The notes beneath the pieces were generated by a model, which ran no database searches, was not told where the DNA came from, and was given only the letters and a program-made list of their open reading frames with translations. Source: JBKBII01 sp046299415 (GTDB taxonomy: Bacteria; Pseudomonadota; Gammaproteobacteria; Ectothiorhodospirales; Ectothiorhodospiraceae). From it: 64,000 nucleotides of DNA. Position 1 is the stretch's first letter. Every line of letters starts with the position of its first letter. The stretch covers positions 186,001-250,000 of the forward strand of contig JBKBII010000001.1 in NCBI GenBank assembly GCA_046299415.1. Reading direction: 5' to 3'. This document shows positions 46,601-54,809 of this stretch, piece by piece. The position numbers were made by a program, and so were the translations under genes.

Positions 46601-47205
46601 GCTTTTGCTTTCTCTGCGGCTTCGGTGATTGTGCCCCAAAGTGTTGCTAGGTAGTCGAGATCCCACTGTAGCTCTTGTGCGCCGCGGCCAACGCCGGCAG
46701 TGCGCACGATGATGCCCATGCCCTCCGGCACGTTGAGCGCGTTGAGGGCTTCGCGCAACTCGGCGCGGTCTTCGCCTTCTATGCGGCGTGAGACGCCGCC
46801 GGCACGCGGGTTGTTGGGCATCAAAACGAGGTAGCGGCCAGCGAGGCTGGCGTAGGTGGTCAGCGCTGCGCCTTTGTTGCCGCGTTCTTCTTTGTCGACC
46901 TGAACGAGTAGCTGCTGGCCCTCTTTGAGGGCTTCCTTGATCGATTTGTTGCTGGCACCGGCCTCGAGTCCGATCATCGTCGGCTCGATTTCCTTCATCG
47001 GCAAAAAGCCGTGGCGCTCGGCACCATAGTCGACGAAGACCGCTTCGAGACTGTGCTCGACGCGGGTGATCCGCGCTTTGTAGAGGTTGGATTTCTTACG
47101 CTCGCGCGAAGGAATCTCGACGTCGAGGTCGTAAAGACGTTGCCCGTCGACCATTGCGACGCGGATTTCTTCGGGTTGTGTTGCGTTGATCAGGATGCGT
47201 TTCAT
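43660..47205 (-). CDS. rne: Ribonuclease E
   Basis: Endoribonuclease that starts most mRNA decay and trims rRNA and tRNA; scaffold of the degradosome. The N-terminal ~510 residues are the catalytic half: MKRILINATQPEEIRVAMVDG, an S1 domain (KARITRVEHSLEAVFVDYG), active-site segments VAVDVNSARATKG (near 301-313) and IVVDFIDM (near 342-349), and the zinc link CPRCSGHG. The remaining ~670 residues are disordered and acidic, with Arg-rich patches (SRRSRRGGRRRKSG, PARRRSRRGSRKS, RRRSRRPRRRS) that probably bind RNA or partners. The 1181-residue length is similar to E. coli RNase E. The divergent rluC gene is its usual neighbour. Confidence 0.97.
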   Translation of the reverse strand: MKRILINATQPEEIRVAMVDGQRLYDLDVEIPSRERKKSNLYKARITRVEHSLEAVFVDYGAERHGFLPMKEIEPTMIGLEAGASNKSIKEALKEGQQLLVQVDKEERGNKGAALTTYASLAGRYLVLMPNNPRAGGVSRRIEGEDRAELREALNALNVPEGMGIIVRTAGVGRGAQELQWDLDYLATLWGTITEAAEKAKAPALVHQESNVIIRALRDHLRDDIGEVIIDEPLMYQQAVEFCERVMPTAARRVKLYQDTIPLFNRYQVESQIESALEREVTLPSGGALVIDHTEALVAVDVNSARATKGSDVEDTAFKTNLEAADEVARQLRIRDLGGLIVVDFIDMSAAKHQREVENRLREAMEMDRARVQVGRISRFGLLEMSRQRLRASLGESSQITCPRCSGHGSIRSVESLALSILRLIEEEAIKDRTGLVVAEVPVDVGSFLVNEKRAQIADIEHRHEVSVQILFNPNWETPHYRVARVREDEIASTIGHRASHQLVTPPKTAELTAGSPTNGRAETPLVQTLPVVTPPPSVAPERQRTRVAEPSAAGIQPQSTVQTPGFFTRIWSALFPMRPGDTGESHGVRGSSNDGTHSASPRGRSDNGDNTSQNSPRSAPADDDHRDDDGRNRSRRSRRGGRRRKSGTHTDTQADTQAEITNACDASTEAPPTHVGTKAFAERGHPSTARNNGADTDHASNEPSTNNPPQHNGPTDASEPRREAPTHERAAGEHPGGHQSSSTPAWATPPTPPNVAPLDEARGPNVASAIEAARQLRERRSQRTESADDRPSSAQSAERQAPANGPSENETGRNVVHFTAVDGRPSHNQLTDEPIAETAGTPIKAAAVTPPSASSSVDELTNAESQEPADPESASPEQAAAATSTNAISTYDPDTTIEAPSVSKETEASESVVEERSKSVTEQMPAPEDKITNDETDGDDDPTPPASGSRRRRRPRGKPSESVNAKSNPPEGAPAPSSPPQASAEVSAKPPAVAPEGDLDEPANDERQRPETKPDNESERAASRTAAPSDKNAEAAKPARRRSRRGSRKSATVDTSSTSDTQSSRALNTATNDSTTQHSEPQTTNRAPNNHVDSIEPTATTTPDRPSDERRQDDQSRVDSTADSTATETAERSQQPRRRSRRPRRRSAAAPENGSSSKQDSAANTGSETETRHTKDSPSE

Positions 47206-48642
47206 GTGGGGGCCTCAGATGAGCGCCGCCACCGGAACTCGTCGCACAAGCCAGCGAACTGAACGTCGCCGCGTGTTGCGAAGAAGTTGGGCAGTAGAGT
47301 GTTCCGAGCGAGTCTTTGCCGCTACACACGATGACGGCCGTGCGACGAGAGTGTCGCATCGGCCGATTGTGCTGCGCTGATCGACGCCCCGCGCGGTCAG
47401 TGGTCTTGCCCGATCTCGCGCCAAGAACGCGATGCTCACCGCAATGCAACCTACTTTGTGCAGGTGCATCGGGTTTTACATTCGCGTCGCATGGCGGGTA
47501 AGCCGTGTAAGAACACAACGCACGGGTTGCATGACGCTCATGGGCATGCAACCGATCAGAGGCTGAGGACGCTTCATCGCACGACGAATCCTCGACAGCC
47601 CGGTCCGTGCCGCAGCCTGAGTCGGAACGCAGGTGTGGGTGTTGGGTGGGGTCGAAGTGCCGTGCGTGGAGTGCTTCGCGGTGGTCTGAACTCGACTCGG
47701 CTGCGATCTTTTTAGCGGCAGGTGCACCGTTTGTTTCGGCGCTCTGCTGCGTTCGATCGAACCACGAGAGGAGCCATGCCACGGGTCTGGAACACGCTCT
47801 GACCCATCCACGACTTTGCGCAACGTGACGGCACGGGCCGTCGCGTGGGTCGCGAGGTCGGTTCTGGAGGGGCTTGGGGAGCGATGATTGATTCAAAGGT
47901 TAGTTCAGTCGGGCTCGCCGCTCACACGTTCAACCATGATGATGCTGCGCATGACCGTTTTGTGTGTTGCTTGAGCGTCGCGTCTGATTGCAGTGCCGGG
48001 AACACGCTTTCGATCTCGCGACGTCCCTCGAGCCAGTGCGGTCGATGGTGAGACGCTGGGATCGTGCGTGAGTCGGCCGCAGTGGCGAGCGGCGACGAAA
48101 TTTTTAGGGCCGGCTCGGAGCCGGAATATCGATGTAACCTTACGCAACCGGGAGCTTTGGCACAAGTGCCTCTGACGGCTATCGTGGGAGCGACGCGGTG
48201 GCTCGCTTGATTTGAATGTGTGGCTAAAGCGACGGTGAGTGATTGGAGCGGTGGTTAAATCGGCGTCAGCTGGTGGACGTCGCTGCGCTATCGAGGCTCG
48301 CGTGTGGCCCCGTGAGGGTTGGTTCTTGTGGTTTTAGGGATGAAAATTTGTCGCGGCGCGGCGGGTCTCGTGAATCGTTCGCAGGCGGGCCCTTTCGAAA
48401 TTGAGCGGTCTTTCTCAAAATTTCTGTAGCGCCGTTTGTGGGGCAGCGACTTTGGAGTTTGCGTCCTCGCGATTGGGTCGGTTGGCGAAAACCCCTGATG
48501 CCAGGGTGCACGGATTCGTGTGGTCGCCCCGAGTGAAGTCATTTTTGATCGTCTTGGCTTGTATCGAGCTCAAAATTGAGGGGGCATTGTTCTGAGTCGC
48601 CGTTGGCATGCTAACGGCGTCGATCGGTTTGGCAGGTATTCG
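47206..48642. other. 1.4 kb gap rne-rluC (divergent)
   Basis: Very long for this pair; in E. coli the divergent region holds the rne promoters and a 361-base leader with which RNase E regulates its own mRNA. Open frames on both strands here lack motifs. A small perfect hairpin (CCGGCT-CGG-AGCCGG) sits at 48110-48124. I cannot fold the leader by eye, so no specific element is claimed. Confidence 0.5.
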
Positions 48643-50142
48643 GTGCGGCCTCATACTGTGCTCATGACACGCACTCCTCGCTCAAGATCACCCTCGCAAT
48701 CGAAGCCGTCGGCGTCGTTGAACGCTTCATCGCCGTCGAAACGGCTGGTCCGTGAAAACCCCGTGGGTGTTTCTAGAGGTTCGAAAAAAACGGGGTCGCG
48801 GCCATTTGTTCAGGCATCGCGGCAGGTATCGGGTTCGAAAGCGGGTTCGTCGGCCGCGCGAACATCCGATCGCTCGAGTCATAAGCGGATCGAGGGCTCA
48901 CACAAAGCCCGTCGATCGGCCCCGGCTCAGGAGGGCACCAGCGCGGTGAGTGAGTCACGGGCGGGGCTTGTGAGCCAGAATAAAAGCGCCATCAGGCGGC
49001 CATCGCGAAATTCGATGGCGGTTTCCTTGCGAGCAGAAGTAAAGCGGGACGGACCTCAGGCGCGATCCGCGGGTCTGTCCTCACGCGAGGCGGTGACATC
49101 GCGACGACGACCAGATGCGAATAACGACGAGATGGCGCCGAGCGACTGGTTTGTCGGTAGCGCAGGGGACGGCCAGCGTTTGGATAATTTCTTGTTGCGG
49201 CACTGTAAGGGAGTGCCGCGCTCGGCGTTGTATCGTTTGATGCGCAAGCGCGCGGTGCGGGTCGATGGGGTGCGAGCGAAGCCAGATCAGCGGCTTGAGA
49301 CCGGGCAGCGTGTGAGCTTGCCCGGTGGCGTGCGCCAGAGCGATGCGGTGTCATCGGATCCATCACCGCAGCTCCTGCGTGCGGTGAGCGCGGCCGTTAG
49401 TGCAGAGACGCGTGACTATCTGGTCGTGGACAAGCCCGCGGGACTCGCAGTGCATGGGGGTTCAGGCGTGCCCTATGGGGTGATCGAGGCCCTGCGCGTC
49501 ATTCGGGAGGGCCTCGATGATTCTCTTGACCTCGCGCATCGGATCGATCGCGAGACGAGTGGCGTTCTGGTGGTGGCGCGCAATCGGCCGGCGTTGCTGC
49601 ATTTCCAGGCAGCGCTGAAGGCGCCAGTTTTTACGGCGGGTGCCGCAGATAGTGGCATCCAAAAAGCCTATCTCGCCTTGGTACTGGGTGAGTGGCGGCG
49701 TGAGGCGGTCGGAGACGTCGAGTCATGGCTGGTGACCGATAGCTCAACGGCTGTGCGACGGCAATTGGCCTTCGCGACCGAAGAAGAGGCGCGCGCTGCG
49801 AGCGATGCGGTCGTTGGGACGCGTCCGCGTTTGGCGCGTTCGCGTTTCGAGTGCCTGGAGCGGTCGCGTTTTGCGAGTCTTGTTCGCGTGACGATTGCTA
49901 CCGGTCGAATGCATCAGATTCGCGCGCAAGCGACGGCAATAGGTCATCCGCTCGTGGGCGATGGTTTGTATGGTGGTGCGCCGGCGCGCGAGTTCGCGAC
50001 CCGGATCGGGCTCTCTCGAATGTTTTTGCATGCGCAGTCCCTACAATTTACCGACCGTCATGGGGAGCATTGTGTGTTCCACGCGGAACTTGCATCAGAC
50101 TTGCGCAAGGCGTTGGAATCTCTGGCGACACTTCGGCGCTGA
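48643..50142 (+). CDS. rluC: 23S rRNA pseudouridine synthase (RluC-type) with basic N-terminal tail
   Basis: Converts uridines of 23S rRNA (955/2504/2580 in E. coli) to pseudouridine. The S4 domain starts near residue 170 (AGDGQRLDNFLLRHCKGVPR), then the catalytic LAHRIDRETSGVLVVARN with Asp302, followed by FVARNRP-type and GRMHQIRAQATAIGHPLVGD motifs. The first ~165 residues are Ser/Arg/Lys-rich, without family similarity, giving 499 residues against about 320. The start may be 48643 or the ATG at 48664. Divergent from rne, as in other gammaproteobacteria; the following HAD and sppA genes are also the usual neighbours. Confidence 0.93.
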   Translation: MRPHTVLMTRTPRSRSPSQSKPSASLNASSPSKRLVRENPVGVSRGSKKTGSRPFVQASRQVSGSKAGSSAARTSDRSSHKRIEGSHKARRSAPAQEGTSAVSESRAGLVSQNKSAIRRPSRNSMAVSLRAEVKRDGPQARSAGLSSREAVTSRRRPDANNDEMAPSDWFVGSAGDGQRLDNFLLRHCKGVPRSALYRLMRKRAVRVDGVRAKPDQRLETGQRVSLPGGVRQSDAVSSDPSPQLLRAVSAAVSAETRDYLVVDKPAGLAVHGGSGVPYGVIEALRVIREGLDDSLDLAHRIDRETSGVLVVARNRPALLHFQAALKAPVFTAGAADSGIQKAYLALVLGEWRREAVGDVESWLVTDSSTAVRRQLAFATEEEARAASDAVVGTRPRLARSRFECLERSRFASLVRVTIATGRMHQIRAQATAIGHPLVGDGLYGGAPAREFATRIGLSRMFLHAQSLQFTDRHGEHCVFHAELASDLRKALESLATLRR

Positions 50143-50144
50143 GA

Positions 50145-50170
50145 TCAGGTGGCTGAAATCAATCACCTGA
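50145..50170 (+). repeat. Hairpin after rluC
   Basis: TCAGGTG (50145-50151) and CACCTGA (50164-50170) form a 7-pair stem with a 12-base loop right after the rluC stop. It lacks a T-run, so it is at best a weak terminator or 3' stabiliser. Confidence 0.35.
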
Positions 50171-50355
50171 GCTGGGGCGCGCGAATCGGGTTCGTGAATC
50201 CTTTCAGAGCGACTGGAGCGAGGGGTCAAACCTGGAGCTGATCAGCTGCCTCAAGTCGTTTTGGCCCAATTGGGGCGTCGAGTTGGAGATTTGGCAGGTC
50301 CGCTACGCACGTCGCTCGAACGGGCTACGTCTGTGCGTTTCTTGGAGAAACCGTA

Positions 50356-51063
50356 ATGCAGATTGAGGTCGACGGTGTGCATCCTGATGGACGTGAACCT
50401 CGCTTAATCGTGTTCGATTGGGATGGCACATTGATGGACTCTACGGCACGCATCGTGTCGTGTTTGCGGGCGGCAACCGAGACCTTGGGCGAAACGCTGT
50501 GCAGCTCGGCGGAATACCGCGACATCATCGGTTTGGGCGTGGTCGAGGCGACGCGGCGGCTGTTCCCTCAACGTGCGGCGGATCATGATTTTGTCGAGGC
50601 GTTCGCACAGGCGTACCGCAGTCGTTACTTGAACGCGGACTCGACGCCTACACCGATGTACGACGGCGCAATCGATCTGGTGCGTGGATTGGCGGAGCGC
50701 CCGGATACGCTGGTGGCCGTCGCGACTGGAAAATCCCGAACTGGCCTCGATCAGGCGTTGAAGACCAGCGGACTGCAGGGCGTTTTTTTTGCAACCGCGA
50801 CCAGTTCGGAGCATCCGTCTAAGCCGAGTCCGACCATGCTTGAGTGGTTGCTCGAGAAATCAGGTGTGGAACCCGCCGCAGCAACGATGATCGGAGATTC
50901 GCGCTATGACATCGAGATGGCGGTTGCTGCTGGGGTGAGGGCGGTGGGGGTGACGCATGGCGTTCACGACGCGCCGACGCTCATGTCTGCCGGTGCCGCT
51001 GAGGTGTTCGATGATCTTGGCGGTGTCTCGCGCTACATCAAAGCAACTTTCTCGAGGCAGTGA
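50356..51063 (+). CDS. HAD-family hydrolase (Gph-like phosphatase)
   Basis: A 235-residue HAD subfamily IA hydrolase: FDWDGTLMDS places nucleophile Asp21 and Asp23, followed by a cap domain, VAVATGKSRTGLDQAL, and the acidic loop MIGDSRYDIEMAVAAGVRAVGV. Located between rluC and sppA as in Pseudomonas-type genomes, where this gene is annotated as a phosphoglycolate-phosphatase-like protein. The substrate is not determined. Confidence 0.93.
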   Translation: MQIEVDGVHPDGREPRLIVFDWDGTLMDSTARIVSCLRAATETLGETLCSSAEYRDIIGLGVVEATRRLFPQRAADHDFVEAFAQAYRSRYLNADSTPTPMYDGAIDLVRGLAERPDTLVAVATGKSRTGLDQALKTSGLQGVFFATATSSEHPSKPSPTMLEWLLEKSGVEPAAATMIGDSRYDIEMAVAAGVRAVGVTHGVHDAPTLMSAGAAEVFDDLGGVSRYIKATFSRQ

Positions 51064-51140
51064 CGCGCCGATCTTGGTCTGCTCAATGCTGCGCGCCTGA
51101 CTTTAAACCGTGATGTGTTTTTGGCGAGGGAGAACGGCCG

Positions 51141-52130
51141 ATGCCGTGGAAGAACGAGGCTGGAAAACAATCGTCTGATCCGTTGGCGCCGGGCTGGGAG
51201 CGGCGGACGCTTGAGCAGATCGCGATTGCGCAGATTGAGGAGCAGCGGCGCGCGCGGCGCTGGGGGATTTTCTTCAAATTCGTAATTTTCGCGTACTTGT
51301 TTGTGCTGTTGTTCGCGGTGCGCGGAGTCGATCTGCCGTTTTCGCTCTTTGGTGATGACGACAAACAATCGCGCGATCATGTTGCGGTCGTGGATGTGTC
51401 GGGCGTGATCGCGGCGGATTCAGCGACGACGTCGGCTGATGTGCTCAATCGCCAGCTGCGGGCCGCTTTCACTGACGACAATACCCGGGCCGTGATGCTG
51501 CGAATCTTGTCTGGAGGGGGGTCTCCGGTTCAGTCGGCGATGATCTACGACGAGATTCGTCGTCTGCGTGAGGCGCACGAGGTCCCGGTCTACGCGGTTA
51601 TCAAGGACATCGGTGCTTCGGGGGCGTACTACATTGCGGCAGCAGCGGACGAGATTTACGCAAGTCCATCGAGTCTGGTGGGTTCTATCGGCGTGCGTCT
51701 CGATAGTTTTGGGTTTGTCGACGCGATCGACCGAATTGGCGTCGAGCGCCGGTTGTTTACGGCTGGTGAGAGCAAGGGTCTTCTCGATCCTTTTCTGCCA
51801 GTGGTTCCCGCCGAGCGAGAACATATCGAGCGCACCCTCGCGGATGTGCATCAACAATTTATCAAGGCGGTTGAGACCGGTCGTGGCGATCGACTGCGCA
51901 GCGATCAGGAGTTGTTTACGGGTCTGATCTGGACAGGTCGTGAGGCGGTCGAACTCGGGTTGATCGACGGCTTGGGAACGGATCGATCGGTGGCCCGTGA
52001 TGTGATTGGAATCGATCGACTTGTCGACTTTTCGCCACGCCAGAGCGTTTTTCGTTTGCTTCTCGACGAGATTGGCATCCAAGTGTCCAGTGCCATTTTC
52101 TCGAGCCTGGCTGAGCCCCGGCTGCGCTGA
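51141..52130 (+). CDS. sppA: Signal peptide peptidase SppA (S49 family)
   Basis: Inner-membrane protease that digests cleaved signal peptides. One membrane helix near residues 44-64 (IFFKFVIFAYLFVLLFAVRG). Catalytic Ser160 is in GASGAYY, and Lys212 in GESKGLLDPF, spaced 52 residues as in the short SppA type (Bacillus Ser147/Lys199). The 329-residue length fits the short, single-domain class, which works as an oligomer. In the usual position after the HAD gene. Confidence 0.94.
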   Translation: MPWKNEAGKQSSDPLAPGWERRTLEQIAIAQIEEQRRARRWGIFFKFVIFAYLFVLLFAVRGVDLPFSLFGDDDKQSRDHVAVVDVSGVIAADSATTSADVLNRQLRAAFTDDNTRAVMLRILSGGGSPVQSAMIYDEIRRLREAHEVPVYAVIKDIGASGAYYIAAAADEIYASPSSLVGSIGVRLDSFGFVDAIDRIGVERRLFTAGESKGLLDPFLPVVPAEREHIERTLADVHQQFIKAVETGRGDRLRSDQELFTGLIWTGREAVELGLIDGLGTDRSVARDVIGIDRLVDFSPRQSVFRLLLDEIGIQVSSAIFSSLAEPRLR

Positions 52131-52322
52131 TGGCGCTCGGGTCATGCTGATGCAGCGCGGAGTGATGTCCCGGGCTGAGTGAGGGTTGGTTGGCGCCGGT
52201 CCCCGGCGCGGTAAGCTCGTGCCCATCGATCCGTTTTGACGTCGTTTTGTGGTGTCGCAGTTGCAGGTGTTTTGGGTCCGTGCGGAGTGGATGCGGTTGC
52301 CCGAACGGGCTGGGAGATAGCG

Positions 52323-53021
52323 ATGCAACGACCGAGTTGGATTGCGTTCGCGTGGATACTATCGGCCGTCGTTTTGGGGGCCTCGCTGATCATGGCGGTC
52401 ACGGTCTGGAAACAGTCTGACCGCGTCGTCACGGTCCGTGGTCTTGCCGAGCGTGATGTTGCCGCTGACCTTGCGCTGTGGCCTTTGAACTTCAGCGTGA
52501 CCGCGCAGACGCTGAGTGAGCTTCGAGAGGGCCTCGAGCGAGATACTGAGCGGGTGAGACTGTTCTTACGGGAACGTGGCTTTGCGGTGGAGGACATCAG
52601 CGTGGCGCCGCCGCGCATTGTCGATCAGCATGCCAATACTTTTGGCGGACCGTTACCACCGGAGCGTTTTCGCGCGACGGCCACGGTGCTGCTACGAAGC
52701 GCTGATGTTGAGCGGGTTCGGGCGAGCGAGCCGGAGACTGTCGAGTTGTTGCGACGAGGCGTGCTGTTGTCGACAGACTATGAGTTTCGTACCGAATACC
52801 TGTTTACGGCCTTGGACCGCATCAAGCCCGAGATGATCGCCGCGGCGACGCTCGACGCACGGGCGGCGGCGCAGCAGTTTGCAGATGATTCGGGTTCGCG
52901 GGTTGGCAGTATCCGAACGGCGACTCAGGGGTATTTTTCGGTTGAAAACCAAGACGCCTACACGCCACACATCAAGCGAATTCGAGTTGTAACTACTGTG
53001 GACTATGCGTTGGTCGATTGA
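52323..53021 (+). CDS. SIMPL-domain (DUF541) protein
   Basis: A 232-residue protein with an N-terminal membrane helix (IAFAWILSAVVLGASLIM) then a SIMPL domain: VVTVRGLAERDVAADLALWP, a helix, ISVAPPRIVDQ, and the C-terminal VGSIRTATQGYFSVENQD. Related to E. coli YggE, implicated in oxidative stress, but the function is not known. The ATG at 52323 follows GGGAG; the longer frame from 52236 is not needed. Faces the periplasm if the helix is an anchor. Confidence 0.88.
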   Translation: MQRPSWIAFAWILSAVVLGASLIMAVTVWKQSDRVVTVRGLAERDVAADLALWPLNFSVTAQTLSELREGLERDTERVRLFLRERGFAVEDISVAPPRIVDQHANTFGGPLPPERFRATATVLLRSADVERVRASEPETVELLRRGVLLSTDYEFRTEYLFTALDRIKPEMIAAATLDARAAAQQFADDSGSRVGSIRTATQGYFSVENQDAYTPHIKRIRVVTTVDYALVD

Positions 53022-53053
53022 TCGATCGCGTCATTAGAGCGTTCTTCACGGTG

Positions 53054-53093
53054 ACCATCCCCGCGTCATTCAACGGCATGACGCGGGGATGGT
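53054..53093. terminator. 16-bp perfect inverted repeat between convergent genes
   Basis: ACCATCCCCGCGTCAT (53054-53069) is exactly complementary to ATGACGCGGGGATGGT (53078-53093) with an 8-base loop. It lies between the ends of the SIMPL gene (plus) and the GDT1 gene (minus), and would form the same hairpin from either strand. No T-run follows on either side, so it may be a Rho-type or bidirectional end signal. Confidence 0.6.
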
Positions 53094-53116
53094 TCGGTCT
53101 GGGTCCGGCGCTTGGG

Positions 53117-53746
53117 TCATCGCGTAAAGATCAGCGAGCTGATCAACCACAGGCCGATCACCGCAAACAATGCAGCACTGAGGCCGCGGATCCAGCGCAG
53201 CGGTAGATTGCAAGCAAACTGAGCGCCAAGCCAGAGAACAGGGGCGTTGGCGAGCAGCATGCCGAGCGTCGACGCGAACGTAACGATCAGTAGAGCATCA
53301 AAGGTGGCTGCGAGGGCCGCGGTCGCGATCTGGGTTTTGTCGCCCATTTCGACTATGAAGAAGAGCACCGTCGTAATCCAGAAGACGTTGCCGCCCGAGC
53401 GTTCTTTGAGTTCGTCTTCTTGGTCCGGGACGAGAATCCAAGCGGCCATCGCCAGAAAGCCGACACCAAGCATTAAGGTCAGCCAGAACTCGGGAATCCA
53501 GTGCGCGATCAGGATACCGGCGCTGGCCGCCAGTGCGTGGTTGGCTACGGTGGCAACGAAGATGCCCAACAGGATGGGCCAGGGCTTTTGATAGCGACAG
53601 ACAAGCAGCAGGGCGAGAAGCTGGGTCTTGTCGCCGATTTCGGCAAGCGTCACGGCGGCGGCTGTGGTCGCGAATACGGCCCAGGCAGCGGGGTCGCCGG
53701 CGCTCCAGGCGGTGAGGGTGTCGATCAGGCTATCGATAAAGGTCAC
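53117..53746 (-). CDS. GDT1/TMEM165-family (UPF0016) manganese exporter
   Basis: Inner-membrane protein of 209 residues with two copies of the family motif E-x-G-D-[KR]-[TS]: AEIGDKTQLLAL (Glu36-Thr41) and VEMGDKTQIATA (Glu133-Thr138), each in a first helix of a three-helix repeat. Members transport Mn2+ or Ca2+; bacterial ones export Mn. The start is GTG at 53746; an open frame reaches 53947, but that part is the riboswitch leader. Control by the yybP-ykoY riboswitch upstream strongly supports a manganese role. Confidence 0.9.
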   Translation of the reverse strand: MTFIDSLIDTLTAWSAGDPAAWAVFATTAAAVTLAEIGDKTQLLALLLVCRYQKPWPILLGIFVATVANHALAASAGILIAHWIPEFWLTLMLGVGFLAMAAWILVPDQEDELKERSGGNVFWITTVLFFIVEMGDKTQIATAALAATFDALLIVTFASTLGMLLANAPVLWLGAQFACNLPLRWIRGLSAALFAVIGLWLISSLIFTR

Positions 53747-53826
53747 GGGCACGGTTCTCGAATTTCGAGCCGGTGACACACGACATGCAACGGGGATCGC
53801 GCACCAGCTCGGCTTCGCGATTCGCG

Positions 53827-53947
53827 TTGCAGGTCTCGTCGAGATCACGACCGTGAGAGTCGCGAGCCGCCCGGGCCCCGTCGATGTGCGACGAATCTGT
53901 GGATCCGGACTCGCGGCGGCGATGCCGCGATGACTACTCCCCCGCAA
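53827..53947 (-). ncRNA. yybP-ykoY manganese riboswitch
   Basis: On the minus strand, upstream of the GDT1 gene. The stem P1 is TTGCGGG at the 5' end pairing with CCTGCAA at the 3' end (one G-T pair). Inside P1 are the family hallmark GGGGGAGTAG (plus-strand 53934-53943) and, before the closing strand, CGAGACC, like the AGACC end of known aptamers. The two arms in between form GC-rich stems. The aptamer is 81 bases from the GTG start (53746). In Mn-rich cells this family turns expression on. Confidence 0.85.
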
Positions 53948-54385
53948 GGGTGTTCGAGCGCTGAGGGCTGGCGATCCTTCCAGGTGATCCCGTCGGCCGC
54001 TGCCCTCAGCGATTCAAACGGCGAGTAGGGTAGTCGCTGCGCGCGCAGATCACAAGTGTCAAAGCGGGCGCTCGTTGGAAGGGATACCAACTCCGTTCAG
54101 ATCTGCCTTCGGAGGCCGGGCTGTGCCGCGACGATGAGCTCGCGCGTTCGAGTGAGTATTAGGCGGTTGGAATACGGAGCTCATCGAAGACAAAGCTTTT
54201 CGAAGGACTGCCGACTGTGGACTAGAGAGTCCGGAGCGTTTCTTGGGATTGATGTTTGAGACGTTGGTGCTGTGGCGCGTGTAGACTCTGTGAGCTAATC
54301 GCGGGCTCAGCGGATCGGAGCGCGCTGTTTAAGCGCATCCATGCGGGTGCATCAATGATGGTCTCAGACCGCTGCGGGGGCGCGA
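53948..54385. other. Gap upstream of the Mn riboswitch
   Basis: About 440 bases between the riboswitch and the fdxA end, both minus strand. No gene is recognised. The promoter for the riboswitch transcript must be here, 5' of 53947. Confidence 0.4.
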
Positions 54386-54709
54386 TCAGCGTTCGAGTAG
54401 CGAAAGCTTGCCGGCCTTGCCGTTCCAGTCGTCGGCGTCGTCTGGCGCTGCTTTTTGTTGAGTGATCACCGGCCAGACGCGCGCCAGTTCAGCGTTGAGC
54501 TCGATGAAGTTGATCTGGTCTTCTGGAACATCGTCTTCCGGAACGATGGCTTCTGCGGGACATTCGGGTTCGCAAAGCGTGCAATCGATGCATTCATCAG
54601 GATCGATGACGAGGAAGTTGGGGCCTTCGTGGAAACAGTCCACCGGGCAAACTTCGACACAATCGGTGTATTTGCACTTGATGCAGTTTTCGAGAACGAC
54701 AAAAGCCAT
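54386..54709 (-). CDS. fdxA: 7Fe ferredoxin FdxA
   Basis: Small electron carrier of 107 residues, with one [3Fe-4S] and one [4Fe-4S] cluster. The Cys patterns are CIKCKYTDCVEVCPVDCF and CIDCTLCEPECP, in the usual Azotobacter-type order. GGAGAAACAGG stands just before the ATG. Neighbour mutS is the normal partner in gammaproteobacteria. Confidence 0.96.
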   Translation of the reverse strand: MAFVVLENCIKCKYTDCVEVCPVDCFHEGPNFLVIDPDECIDCTLCEPECPAEAIVPEDDVPEDQINFIELNAELARVWPVITQQKAAPDDADDWNGKAGKLSLLER

Positions 54710-54809
54710 CCTGTTTCTCCTGGTGGTGCTTTTCGATGCCGCATTGTAACGGTCTGGGGGGCTCGTGCCTGTCTCCGGGTGGCGCCGGGGTTTTTCGAGC
54801 GACGGTCGA

